The notes under the pieces are model-generated. The model saw only the letters and a program-made list of their open reading frames with translations, was not told the DNA's origin and did not search any database. The position numbers were made by a program, and so were the translations under genes. A DNA stretch of 64,000 nt, from the NCBI RefSeq assembly GCF_000720325.1, contig NZ_JOJM01000034.1, forward strand, positions 17,292 to 81,291, in the 5' to 3' direction. The stretch is from Streptomyces sp. NRRL B-1347. GTDB lineage: Bacteria > Actinomycetota > Actinomycetes > Streptomycetales > Streptomycetaceae. Positions within the stretch are counted from its first letter, which is position 1, and every line of letters starts with the position of its first letter. This document shows, in pieces, positions 1-7,839 of this stretch.

Positions 1-495
1 CTCGCCTTCCTGCGGGCCGGGCTCGGCGCGGTCCCGGGTCTCAGGTCGGTCGCCGAGGCGGCGGCGGACGCCGAGCGCACCGTCGCCGAGCCGCTGCCGG
101 ACGCGGTGGTCGCCGCTGAGCAGTGGACGTTCCTCGGCCGCGGCTGGACCTACGGCCTCGCCCTGGAGGCGGGCCTGAAGATGCGCGAGGCCGCGGGGGC
201 GTGGACGGAGGCGTACCCGGCGATGGAGTACCGGCACGGGCCGATCTCCATCACGGCGCCCGGCCGCGTCGCGTGGATGTTCGGGGAGCTGCCCGTCGGG
301 CTCGCGGAGGACGTCGCCCGCGTCGGCGGCGACCTGGTGGCGCGCACCGACGTCGACCCCCTCGCCGACCTGATCCGCGCCCAGCGCCTCGCCGTGCGCC
401 TGGCCGAGGACCGGGGCCAGGACCCGGACCGCCCCCGCAATCTGACCCGGAGCGTGGTCCTCAAGCAGCCGGGGGCGGTACGCACACTGGACTAG
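1..495 (+). CDS. SIS-domain phosphosugar isomerase/deaminase-like protein, 3' part
   Basis: The reading frame is open from base 1 to the TAG at 493-495, so only the last 164 codons are present and the start lies outside the window. The fragment looks like the second SIS half of a sugar-phosphate binding protein: FLGRGWTYGLALEAGLK near residue 45, then EYRHGPISI near residue 75, which corresponds to the ELKHGP segment of GlmS/AgaS-type proteins. Family members isomerise or deaminate amino-sugar phosphates. It lies 33 bp upstream of the ROK kinase and runs in the same direction, so it probably feeds the same pathway. Whether it is a GlcN-6-P or GalN-6-P deaminase, or only a regulator, cannot be told from this half. 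Confidence 0.8.
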   Translation, partial: LAFLRAGLGAVPGLRSVAEAAADAERTVAEPLPDAVVAAEQWTFLGRGWTYGLALEAGLKMREAAGAWTEAYPAMEYRHGPISITAPGRVAWMFGELPVGLAEDVARVGGDLVARTDVDPLADLIRAQRLAVRLAEDRGQDPDRPRNLTRSVVLKQPGAVRTLD

Positions 496-501
496 ACCTC
501 T
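486..501 (+). promoter_or_regulatory. dre-like (DasR operator-like) site before the ROK kinase
   Basis: The sequence ACTGGACTAGACCTCT matches the DasR-responsive element consensus, as I remember it (ACTGGTCTAGACCACT), at 14 of 16 positions. It overlaps the stop codon of the SIS gene and ends 27 bp before the GTG of the kinase. DasR is the GntR-family regulator of aminosugar use in Streptomyces, and nagKA is a known target in S. coelicolor. Binding is inferred. Confidence 0.6.
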
Positions 502-528
502 TGCGGGGTCACACGCGACACTGTCCCC

Positions 529-1527
529 GTGAGACATGTCATCGCCCTGGACGTGGGCGGCACCGGAATGAAGGCCGCCCTGGTCGGGGCGGACGGCACG
601 CTGCTGCACGAGGCGCGCCGCCCCACAGGGCGTGAGCGCGGCGCGGCCGCCGTGGTCGAGTCGATCCTGGACTTCGCCGCGGAGCTGCGCGCCCACGGCG
701 CGGCCCACCTCGGCGAGCCCGCCGCCGCGGCGGGCGTCGCGGTCCCCGGCATCGTCGACGCCGAGCGCGGCCTCGCCGTGTACGCGGCGAACCTCGGCTG
801 GACCGACGTACCCCTGCGCGACCTGCTCAGCGCCCGGCTCGGCGGCATCCCCGTGGTGCTCGGCCACGACGTGCGCACCGGCGGCCTCGCCGAGGGCCGC
901 CTCGGCGCGGGCAAGGGCGCGGCGCGCTTCCTGTTCGTGCCGCTCGGCACCGGCATCGCGGGCGCCATCGGCATCAACGGCGTCATCGAGCCCGGCGCGC
1001 ACGGCTCGGCGGGCGAGATCGGCCACATCGTCGTCCGGCCCGGCGGCCCGCCCTGCGGCTGCGGCCAGCGCGGCTGCCTGGAGCGGCTCGCCTCGGCGTC
1101 CGCCGTCACCAAGGCCTGGGCCGAGGCGAGCGGCGACCCGGGCGCGGACGCCGCGGACTGCGCCAAGGCGGTGCGCTCCGGCGACCCGCGCGCGGCCGAG
1201 GTGTGGCAGCACGCCGTGGACGCGCTCGCCGACGGCCTGTTGACGGCCCTCACCCTCCTGGACCCCGACACGCTGATCGTCGGCGGCGGCCTCGCGGAGG
1301 CCGGGGACACGCTGTTCACCCCGCTGCGCACGGCGGTCGCGGACCGCGTGGTGCAGTTCCAGACGCTGCCGGAGATCGTCCCCGCGGCGCTCGGCGACGC
1401 CGCGGGCTGTCTGGGCGCGGGCCTGCTCGCCTGGGACCTGCTCACGCCGGAGGGCCCGCGTACCGATACATCCAGCACCACCCTCACCACCACCCCCACC
1501 GACGCATCCCCGGAGGTATCCACCTGA
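529..1527 (+). CDS. nagK: ROK-family sugar kinase, probable N-acetylglucosamine kinase
   Basis: This 332-residue cytoplasmic kinase would phosphorylate an amino sugar at C6 using ATP. It has the ATP-binding DVGGTGMK motif at residues 8-15, GHD near 113 in the position of the catalytic aspartate, and the ROK zinc motif CGCGQRGCLE near residue 175. The GTG at 529 gives MRHVIALDVGGTG, the usual ROK beginning. Its stop overlaps the start of the deacetylase (TGATG), so the two genes are translationally coupled. S. coelicolor has the same kinase-deacetylase pair (NagK-NagA). A dre-like site lies just upstream. Glucose or GalNAc specificity cannot be excluded. The last 25 residues are rich in Thr/Ser/Pro. 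Confidence 0.82.
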   Translation: MRHVIALDVGGTGMKAALVGADGTLLHEARRPTGRERGAAAVVESILDFAAELRAHGAAHLGEPAAAAGVAVPGIVDAERGLAVYAANLGWTDVPLRDLLSARLGGIPVVLGHDVRTGGLAEGRLGAGKGAARFLFVPLGTGIAGAIGINGVIEPGAHGSAGEIGHIVVRPGGPPCGCGQRGCLERLASASAVTKAWAEASGDPGADAADCAKAVRSGDPRAAEVWQHAVDALADGLLTALTLLDPDTLIVGGGLAEAGDTLFTPLRTAVADRVVQFQTLPEIVPAALGDAAGCLGAGLLAWDLLTPEGPRTDTSSTTLTTTPTDASPEVST

Positions 1528-2666
1528 TGGCCACTAGCAAGGTTCTCGCCGGTGCCCGGGTGGTCCTGCCCACCGGCACCGTGTCCGGCGGCCGCGTCAT
1601 CGTGGACGGCACGCGCATCGCCGGGAGCGCTCCCGCGGACGCCGAGACGCTCGACCTGACCGGCCACTGGCTGGTCCCGGGCTTCGTGGACATGCACAAC
1701 CACGGCGGCGGCGGCGCGTCCTTCACCAACGGCACCGTCGAGGACATCCTGCACGGCGTCCACACGCACCGCCTGCACGGCACCACCACCCTCGTCGCCT
1801 CCACGGTCACCGGCGACATGGACGCCCTGGCGCAGCGCGCTGGTCTGCTCAGCGAGCTGGCCGAGCAGGGCGAGATCGCGGGCGTCCACTTCGAGGGCCC
1901 GTTCATCTCGCCGTGCCGCAAGGGCGCGCACAGCGAGTCCCTGCTGCGCCACCCGGACCCGGCGGAGGTCCGCAAGCTGATCGACGCGGCCCGCGGCCAG
2001 GCCAAGATGGTCACCCTCGCCGCCGAACTGCCCGGCGGCATCGACTCCGTGCGCCTCCTCGCCGAGCACGGCGTGATCGCCGCGATCGGCCACACCGACG
2101 CGACGTACGAGCAGACGGTGGCGGCCGTCGACGCGGGCGCCACCGTGGCCACGCACCTGTACAACGCGATGCCCGGGCTCGGCCACCGCGCGCCGGGGCC
2201 CATCGCCGCGCTCCTGGAGGACGAGCGGGTCACCGTCGAGCTGATCGACGACGGCACGCACCTGCACCCCGCCGCCTTCCAGCTGGCCTTCCACCGCGCG
2301 GGCGCCGACCGCGTCGCGCTCATCACGGACGCGATGGACGCGGCGGGCTTCGGCGACGGCACGTACCACCTCGGCCCGTTGGAGGTCGTGGTGTCGGAGG
2401 GCGTCGCGCGGCTCGCCGAGGGCGGTGCCATCGCGGGTTCCACGCTCACCCAGGACCGCGCGTTCCAGCGCGCCGTGACGGTGGACGGACTGCCCGTCGA
2501 AGACGTCGTCACGGCGATCTCCGCGACCCCCGCGAAGATCCTCGGCGTCTACGACCGGGTCGGCTCCCTCGAACCCGGCAAGGACGCCGACCTCGTCGTC
2601 CTGGACGCGGACTTCGCGCTCAAGGGCGTGCTCCGCAAGGGCGAGTGGGTCGTCGACCCGAAGTGA
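1527..2666 (+). CDS. nagA: N-acetylglucosamine-6-phosphate deacetylase
   Basis: This 379-residue amidohydrolase removes acetate from GlcNAc-6-P (or GalNAc-6-P), giving the amino-sugar phosphate. Visible metal and active-site motifs are DMHNHGGGG near residue 54, HFEGPF near 122, GHTDAT near 189, HLYNAMP near 210 and ITDAMDAAG with the catalytic Asp near 268. The start ATG at 1527 overlaps the kinase stop and follows GGAGG at 1512-1516; longer in-frame versions would run back through the kinase gene. A strong terminator follows, so nagK-nagA probably end as one transcript here. Length is normal for the family. Confidence 0.92.
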   Translation: MATSKVLAGARVVLPTGTVSGGRVIVDGTRIAGSAPADAETLDLTGHWLVPGFVDMHNHGGGGASFTNGTVEDILHGVHTHRLHGTTTLVASTVTGDMDALAQRAGLLSELAEQGEIAGVHFEGPFISPCRKGAHSESLLRHPDPAEVRKLIDAARGQAKMVTLAAELPGGIDSVRLLAEHGVIAAIGHTDATYEQTVAAVDAGATVATHLYNAMPGLGHRAPGPIAALLEDERVTVELIDDGTHLHPAAFQLAFHRAGADRVALITDAMDAAGFGDGTYHLGPLEVVVSEGVARLAEGGAIAGSTLTQDRAFQRAVTVDGLPVEDVVTAISATPAKILGVYDRVGSLEPGKDADLVVLDADFALKGVLRKGEWVVDPK

Positions 2667-2700
2667 GGCGCGCGCGGTCGCGCGCGATCCGGTCGCAGTG

Positions 2701-2740
2701 AGGCGGTTGGCCCCGAGGTCTGGGCCAACCGCCTTCTTTT
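2701..2740 (+). terminator. Rho-independent terminator after nagA
   Basis: A perfect 13-bp stem, AGGCGGTTGGCCC (2701-2713) with GGGCCAACCGCCT (2722-2734), has an 8-nt loop and is followed by TCTTTTT. It separates nagKA from the downstream pfkB-aldolase pair. Confidence 0.9.
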
Positions 2741-2795
2741 TGGCATGATCAGGCCCCGAAAGCCGTACTGGAGCAGGGGCATCGGGGGTGAAGCA

Positions 2796-3731
2796 GTGAT
2801 CGTCACGGTCACGCTCAACGCCGCCCTCGACCTGACCTATCGCGTCCCGGCCCTCACACCCCACACCACCCACCGCGTCACCGAGGTGACCGAACGCGCG
2901 GGCGGCAAGGGCGTGAACGTGGCGCGGGTGCTCGCCGCGCTCGGCCACCCGGTGACGGTGACCGGCTTCGCGGGCGGCGCCACCGGGCGCACCCTGCGCG
3001 ACCATCTCACGCGCGTGCCGGGCCTGGTGGACGCGTTGCGGCCGGTCGAAGGCCCCACCCGCCGCACCCTCGCCGTCGTCGACGCCCGCACCGGCGACAC
3101 CACCCAGCTGAACGAGCCGGGCCCGTCCGTGTCGTCCGCCGAGTGGTCCGGATTCCTCGCCGCGTACGAAGAGTTGGTGGGCACCCCCGGCATCGCCGCG
3201 GTGGCCCTGTGCGGCAGCCTGCCGCCGGGCGTCCCGGTCGGCGCGTACGCCCTCCTCGTGCGCGCGGCACGCGCCGCGCGCGTCCCCGTGCTGCTCGACA
3301 CCAGCGGCGAACCGCTGCGCCGCGGCGTCGCCGCCCGCCCCGACCTCGTCAAGCCGAACGCCGACGAGCTCGCCGAACTCACCGGCGCCCACGAGCCGTC
3401 CCGCGCCACCCGCGACGCCCGCCGCAGGGGCGCGCACGCGGTCGTCGCGTCGCTCGGCGCCGACGGCCTCCTCGCCGTCACCCCCGAGGGCACCTGGCGG
3501 GCGGCGCCGCCCGCCGCCGTGCGCGGCAACCCGACGGGCGCGGGCGACTCGGCGGTCGCGGGCCTGCTCTCCGGGCTCGCGGAGGGCCTGGACTGGCCGG
3601 ACCGGCTCACCCGCGCGGTGGCCCTGTCGGCGGCGACCGTGGCGGCCCCGGCCGCGGGCGAGTTCGACCGGGCGGTGTACGAGGACGTGCTGCCGAAGGT
3701 GACGGTGAGCGGCAAGGCGTCGGCTGCGTAA
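2796..3731 (+). CDS. PfkB-family hexose-phosphate kinase (1-phosphofructokinase/tagatose-6-phosphate kinase type)
   Basis: This 311-residue ribokinase-fold enzyme starts MIVTVTLNAALDLTY, the typical opening of FruK/LacC kinases. It has the substrate-binding GGKGVNVARVLAALG near residue 35 and the C-terminal PfkB signature NPTGAGDSAVAG near 245-256, with the catalytic Asp. GTG at 2796 is chosen because the family begins there; an in-frame ATG at 2745 would add 17 unlikely residues. The next gene is a class II aldolase, which suggests the product is a ketose bisphosphate. Fructose-1-P and tagatose-6-P are both plausible substrates. Confidence 0.8.
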   Translation: MIVTVTLNAALDLTYRVPALTPHTTHRVTEVTERAGGKGVNVARVLAALGHPVTVTGFAGGATGRTLRDHLTRVPGLVDALRPVEGPTRRTLAVVDARTGDTTQLNEPGPSVSSAEWSGFLAAYEELVGTPGIAAVALCGSLPPGVPVGAYALLVRAARAARVPVLLDTSGEPLRRGVAARPDLVKPNADELAELTGAHEPSRATRDARRRGAHAVVASLGADGLLAVTPEGTWRAAPPAAVRGNPTGAGDSAVAGLLSGLAEGLDWPDRLTRAVALSAATVAAPAAGEFDRAVYEDVLPKVTVSGKASAA

Positions 3732-3777
3732 CGGGGTTGGGCGACACGGGCCGCGCGTGCCCGGGAATGAGGGCACC

Positions 3778-4626
3778 ATGCCACTGATCACCACCGGCGA
3801 GCTCGTCGGCCGGGCCCGCGCCGAGGGGTGCGGCCTCGCCGCCTTCAACGTCATCACCCTGGAGCACGCGGAGGCCGTCGCCCGCGGCGCGGAGCGCGCG
3901 GGCCGCGCGGCCGTGCTCCAGATATCCGAGAACGCGGTGCGCTTCCACGGCGGCGACCTCACCCCGATCGCCCAGGCCGCCGCGGCCGTCGCCCGCGCCT
4001 CCTCCGCGCCCCTCTCCCTGCACCTGGACCACGTCACGGACGTGGACCTGCTGCGGGCCGCGCACCCCGAGGGCTTCAGCTCCGTCATGTTCGACGCGTC
4101 GAAGCTGTCGTACGCGGAGAACGTCAAGGCCACGGCGGACGCGGTGCGTTGGGGCCACGAGCGGGACATCTGGGTCGAGGCCGAGCTGGGCCGGGTCGGC
4201 GGCAAGGAGGGCGAGGCGCCCCTCGACGCGCACGCGCCCGGCGTGCGCACGGATCCGGACGAGGCCGCCGCGTACGTCGCCGAGACCGGGGTCGACGCGC
4301 TCGCCGTCGCGGTCGGCTCCCGTCACGCCATGACGGAGCGCACGGCGTCCCTGGACCACGAGTTGATCGGCGCCCTGCGCGCGCGGGTGCCCGTGCCGCT
4401 GGTCCTGCACGGGTCGAGCGGCGTGCCCGACGCGGAGATCCGGGCGGCGGTCGCCGCGGGCGTACTGAAGGTGAACGTGGGCACGGCCCTGAACACCGGC
4501 TTCACCGGGGCGGTACGCCGGTTCCTGGCCGAAGACACAGGGACCGTGGACCCGCGCAAGTACCTCACCCCCGCGCGGGAAGCGATGACAGAGGTGGTCA
4601 CCCACTTCCTCCGCCTGACCGGCTGA
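3778..4626 (+). CDS. Class II fructose/tagatose-bisphosphate aldolase
   Basis: This 282-residue zinc aldolase is of the GatY/KbaY/FbaA class. Visible landmarks are SLHLDHVTD near residue 80 (catalytic Asp and zinc His), VEAELGRVGG near 140 (zinc Glu), VGSRH near 180, LVLHGSSGVPD near 207 (zinc His) and VNVGTALN near 230 (phosphate binding). The ATG at 3778 follows GAGGG at 3769-3773. Only 46 bp separate it from the PfkB kinase, so the two likely act in sequence: ketose-6-P or -1-P to bisphosphate to two trioses. Length (about 280) fits tagatose-bisphosphate aldolases better than long FbaA enzymes. Confidence 0.85.
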   Translation: MPLITTGELVGRARAEGCGLAAFNVITLEHAEAVARGAERAGRAAVLQISENAVRFHGGDLTPIAQAAAAVARASSAPLSLHLDHVTDVDLLRAAHPEGFSSVMFDASKLSYAENVKATADAVRWGHERDIWVEAELGRVGGKEGEAPLDAHAPGVRTDPDEAAAYVAETGVDALAVAVGSRHAMTERTASLDHELIGALRARVPVPLVLHGSSGVPDAEIRAAVAAGVLKVNVGTALNTGFTGAVRRFLAEDTGTVDPRKYLTPAREAMTEVVTHFLRLTG

Positions 4627-4629
4627 CAG

Positions 4630-4712
4630 CAAGCCGATCAGCCCGTCGAGGGGGTACCCCCTGCTCCTTAAGAGCTTGGGGGAGTTTGAGGACGAGGCGC
4701 GAAGCGCCGCAA
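4630..4712. repeat. Streptomyces-type intergenic palindromic repeat with a second palindrome inside
   Basis: The segment has the outline CAGCCCGTC ... TTTGAGGACGAGGCGCGAAGCGCC, a dispersed intergenic repeat common in Streptomyces genomes as I remember them. A second hairpin-forming block (GGGGGTACCCCCTGCTCC ... GAGCTTGGGGGAG, about 4655-4685) sits inside it. It lies between two converging genes and may act as a bidirectional terminator. Confidence 0.55.
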
Positions 4713-4716
4713 AGGG

Positions 4717-5694
4717 TCAGCCCTTGACGTGGCCCGCCTTCAGCCACATCTGGTCGAGGTTCGCGTCGCACTTGTCGCCCTGCTGACAGGACACGGAGAT
4801 CGTGTTCGTGCCCTTGTTGAGCTGGACGAAGGCGAACGTTTTCGTCCAGCCCTTGTCCCAGGCGCCTTCCTTCGCGTGCGCGAAGTTGTCCATGTTGAGC
4901 TTGCGCTCGGACGCCGTGCCGTTGATGACGAGGGTGGTCTCGGCCGCCTTGCCGGGCACGCCGTAGCCGACGAAGACCGTGTACGCGCCGTCCTTGGGGA
5001 TGCCGTTGACGGTCCAGGTCACCTGTGCGCCGACCTTGTTGAGCCCGGCCACGTACACGCCGCCCGCGGACTTGGCGCCGTCGACGTCGGACGCGGTGGT
5101 GGTGCCGCCCTCCAGCTTGAGCGCCTTGGCGTCGGCCTCGGGCAGCTCGGCCTTCTTGTCCGGCTTGTCCTTGTCCTTGGACGCGCTGGGCGACGGGTCC
5201 GACGACTCGCTCTGCCGCTGCGAAGGACCGGCCTTGTTGTCGTCGCCCTTGTCGTCGCCGCCGGTGATCATGGCGGCGCCGATGCCGAGCGACACCACGG
5301 CGACCACCGCGATCGCGCCGATCAGCAGGCCCTTGGTGTTGGGCCCGCGGCCGCGGCCCGCGGGCGGCGCGGGCGGCGCCTGCCGGACGGGGGCGGTGAC
5401 GCCGGGCTGCGCCTCGGGCGCCGCGTAGTGCGCGCTGGGCTGGCCGTAGGACTGCTGCGGGGGGTAGCCGTAGCCGCCCTGCGCCGGGGGCTGCTGCGCC
5501 TGCTGCCCGTACTGCCGCTCGCCCACCGGGCGCACCTGGTGGTACGAGGACCGCGGCCCGGGGTAGCCGTAACCGCCGCCCCCGGAGGGCGGGGTGGCGC
5601 CGGCCGCCTGGCCGTCGGCGTACAGGTAGCCGAACGGGTCGTCGTCGCCCTGTGGCGCGTTCGGCGTCTGCTCGCCGTTGTTGCCGGGCGTCAT
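4717..5694 (-). CDS. Single-pass membrane protein with C-terminal carbohydrate-binding-like domain
   Basis: This 325-residue protein has a cytoplasmic N-terminal half rich in Gly, Pro, Gln and Tyr. A single membrane segment follows (LLIGAIAVVAVVSLGIGAAM, near residue 150), then a Ser/Asp/Lys-rich linker and an exported C-terminal domain of about 130 residues. That domain (residues 200-325, with a Cys pair near the end) resembles CBM35/CBM6-like beta-sandwiches. The start ATG at 5694 follows GGGAG; an in-frame ATG at 5717 is also possible. It lies 100 bp downstream of cdgB on the same strand. A role at the cell wall is inferred only from topology. Confidence 0.7.
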   Translation of the reverse strand: MTPGNNGEQTPNAPQGDDDPFGYLYADGQAAGATPPSGGGGYGYPGPRSSYHQVRPVGERQYGQQAQQPPAQGGYGYPPQQSYGQPSAHYAAPEAQPGVTAPVRQAPPAPPAGRGRGPNTKGLLIGAIAVVAVVSLGIGAAMITGGDDKGDDNKAGPSQRQSESSDPSPSASKDKDKPDKKAELPEADAKALKLEGGTTTASDVDGAKSAGGVYVAGLNKVGAQVTWTVNGIPKDGAYTVFVGYGVPGKAAETTLVINGTASERKLNMDNFAHAKEGAWDKGWTKTFAFVQLNKGTNTISVSCQQGDKCDANLDQMWLKAGHVKG

Positions 5695-5794
5695 TCGCAG
5701 GTCACTCCCTCGCATCGCGGATGCGGGCGAGCCTACCCGCTCCGGGTGACCGCCCAAGGTGGCATCGAGATCAATCCGGTTCCCGGTACGGGGC

Positions 5795-7474
5795 CTATCC
5801 GGCCCGCCGGTGCTGCTTGGCACGGGAACGTTTCTCGACGTACATCCGCTGGTCGGCGGAGTGCAACACTTCGTCCGCCGACATGCCGCAGTGTGCCCAG
5901 CCGATGCCGAAGCTGGCGCCCACGCGGACGGCCCGGCCGTCGACCCTGATCGGCGGGATGATGGCGTTCCGCAGCCGGACCGCGAGGTCCTGCGCGTCGG
6001 CCCTGCCGAGCCCGTCCGCGAGGACCACGAACTCGTCGCCGCCGAGCCGCGCCACCGTGTCGCCGTCGCGGACGCCGCTGGTCAGACGCCGTGCGACCTC
6101 GATGAGGACGGCGTCGCCCGTGTGGTGCCCGAAGCGGTCGTTGATCGACTTGAAGCCGTCGAGGTCACAGAAGAGGACGGCGAGCCCCTTCGTGCCGTCG
6201 TCGGCCTCGCTCTCCTCGGGCGGGGCGACGGTGTGCACGTGGTGGTCGAACTCCCCGTGCGCGCCGTGCTGCGCGCCGGGCGGTGCGGCGTGGCCGTGCC
6301 CGGCCGCGTGGCCGGTGCCGCCGCCGTACAGACCGCTGTGGTCGTACGCCGCGTCGAGCGAGTCCACCGTGCTCGGCTGACCCGCGTGCGGCCTGCGACA
6401 GAGCCGGGCGCTCAGCCGGGCGCGCAGCTCGGCGGAGTTCGGCAGGCCGGTGAGCGAGTCGTGCGAGGCGCGGTGCGCGAGCTGGAGCTCGCGCCGCTTG
6501 CGCTCCTCGATGTCCTCGACGTGCGTGAGCAGGAACCGGGGCCCGTCCGCGGCGTCCGCGACGACGGAGTTGCGCAGCGACACCCAGACGTACGTGCCGT
6601 CGCGGCGCCCGAAGCGCAGCTCGGCGCGGCCGCCCTCGGCGGAGGTGCGCAGGAGGGTGCCGATGTCCTCGGGGTGGACCAGGTCGGAGAAGGAGTGCCG
6701 CCGCATCGCCGAGGCGGGGCGGCCGAGCAGGCGGCACAGCGCGTCGTTGGTGCGCAGGATCCGGCCGTGCTGGTCACCGCCCATCTCGGCGATGGCCATG
6801 CCGCTCGGCGCGTACTCGAAGGCCTGCCGGAAGGACTCCTCGCTGGCCCGCAGCGCCTGCTGCTCGCGCTCCAGGCGGACCAGGGCCCGCTGCATGTTGG
6901 CCCGCAGGCGGGCGTTGCTGATGGCGATCGCGGCCTGGAAGGCGTACATCTGGAGGGCCTCGCGGCCCCAGGCGCCGGGCCTGCGGCCGTTGCGCGGCCG
7001 GTCGACGGAGATCACGCCGAGCAGTTCGCCGCCGGAGCCGCCGGTCGCGTACATGGGGGCGAAGAGCCGGTCGGAGGGGTGCCACTCGTCCTCGAAGCGG
7101 GGCTCGGGGCCCTCGGTGAACCACTGCGGCACGTCGTCCTCGTCGAGGACCCAGCCCTCGGTGTGCGGGATGAAGCGCAGGGCGCCCCAGGCCTCGCCCA
7201 TGGCCAGGCGGCGGTCCCAGGACTCGCGGGAGCCGACCCGGCCGGTGATGAGCGCCTCGGCGGCGGGGTTGCCGGCGAAGGCGGCGACGACGAGGTCGCC
7301 GTCCGGGCGCACGAGATTGACGCACGCCAGCTCATAGCCCAGGCCGTTCACCACGCCGTCGGCGACGGTCTGCAGCGTGTCCGCGAGGCTGCGGGCCGTG
7401 TTGAGCTCCGCAACCACCTGGTGCAGCTGCCGCAGGGTCGCAAGACGGACGTACGGCTCCGACTCGGTCTCCAT
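5795..7474 (-). CDS. cdgB: Diguanylate cyclase CdgB (GAF-PAS-GGDEF)
   Basis: This 559-residue enzyme makes the second messenger c-di-GMP from two GTP. The order is a GAF-like domain (about 20-165), PAS with PAC (about 195-310) and GGDEF (about 320-555). RLGGDEF at 476-482 is an intact active site. RDGD at 469-472, five residues before GGDEF, is an intact inhibitory I-site. Domain order and place match S. coelicolor CdgB, a BldD target that affects development. ATG at 7474 follows GGGGAGAG; the frame stays open 79 codons further, but that part reads as non-coding. Between HDSLTGLPN and LAVLFCDLDGFK the GGDEF domain carries about 60 extra residues rich in His and Gly. Confidence 0.85.
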   Translation of the reverse strand: METESEPYVRLATLRQLHQVVAELNTARSLADTLQTVADGVVNGLGYELACVNLVRPDGDLVVAAFAGNPAAEALITGRVGSRESWDRRLAMGEAWGALRFIPHTEGWVLDEDDVPQWFTEGPEPRFEDEWHPSDRLFAPMYATGGSGGELLGVISVDRPRNGRRPGAWGREALQMYAFQAAIAISNARLRANMQRALVRLEREQQALRASEESFRQAFEYAPSGMAIAEMGGDQHGRILRTNDALCRLLGRPASAMRRHSFSDLVHPEDIGTLLRTSAEGGRAELRFGRRDGTYVWVSLRNSVVADAADGPRFLLTHVEDIEERKRRELQLAHRASHDSLTGLPNSAELRARLSARLCRRPHAGQPSTVDSLDAAYDHSGLYGGGTGHAAGHGHAAPPGAQHGAHGEFDHHVHTVAPPEESEADDGTKGLAVLFCDLDGFKSINDRFGHHTGDAVLIEVARRLTSGVRDGDTVARLGGDEFVVLADGLGRADAQDLAVRLRNAIIPPIRVDGRAVRVGASFGIGWAHCGMSADEVLHSADQRMYVEKRSRAKQHRRAG

Positions 7475-7672
7475 GCTCGCTCTCCCCGAGACCTCGACAG
7501 CAACTCCAGGATCCGCAGCGTCCTCAGTGTCCGTAATCTCTGACTCTTCGTGACTCTTCTGGCTTCGTACGGTGTTGTACTTCTTCGTACTTCTACGTAC
7601 GGTGCTGTGCTTCCGTGCCCTCAGCGTCTGTCTGATTGCCACGGTCACTGAATCACAGCGAGCTGCCCACCC

Positions 7673-7687
7673 GGTACACAGGGTCAA
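7673..7687. promoter_or_regulatory. Candidate BldD box upstream of cdgB
   Basis: GGTACACAGGGTCAA matches the recalled BldD consensus nTnACnCwGnGTnAn at all fixed positions except the first T. It lies about 200 bp upstream of the cdgB ATG and about 155 bp upstream of the divergent flavin reductase gene. cdgB is a known BldD target in S. coelicolor. Confidence 0.55.
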
Positions 7688-7699
7688 CAAAATATCGGC

Positions 7700-7719
7700 C
7701 CTGTGACTCAAGTCACAGG
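7700..7719. promoter_or_regulatory. Inverted repeat between cdgB and the flavin reductase gene
   Basis: CCTGTGACT and AGTCACAGG form perfect 9-bp arms around a CA spacer, 12 bp from the BldD-like site. It looks like a dimeric regulator operator; no specific regulator is recognised. Confidence 0.45.
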
Positions 7720-7839
7720 TGAGGGCGGGGAAGGCCGTGCGGGCCGCACCTGCGGCACCGGTCCTAGGTCTCGTCCTAGGTCCGTTCTCGGCCCCGGGTC
7801 CGATGCGCCGCGGTCCGGTCCGCGGCTAGCGTCGGTGGT

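Noticed and set aside
492..4250. Very long minus-strand open frame opposite the kinase, deacetylase and PfkB genes
   Set aside because: It mirrors the codon bias of the genes on the plus strand, has no recognisable domain and runs across three well-supported genes.
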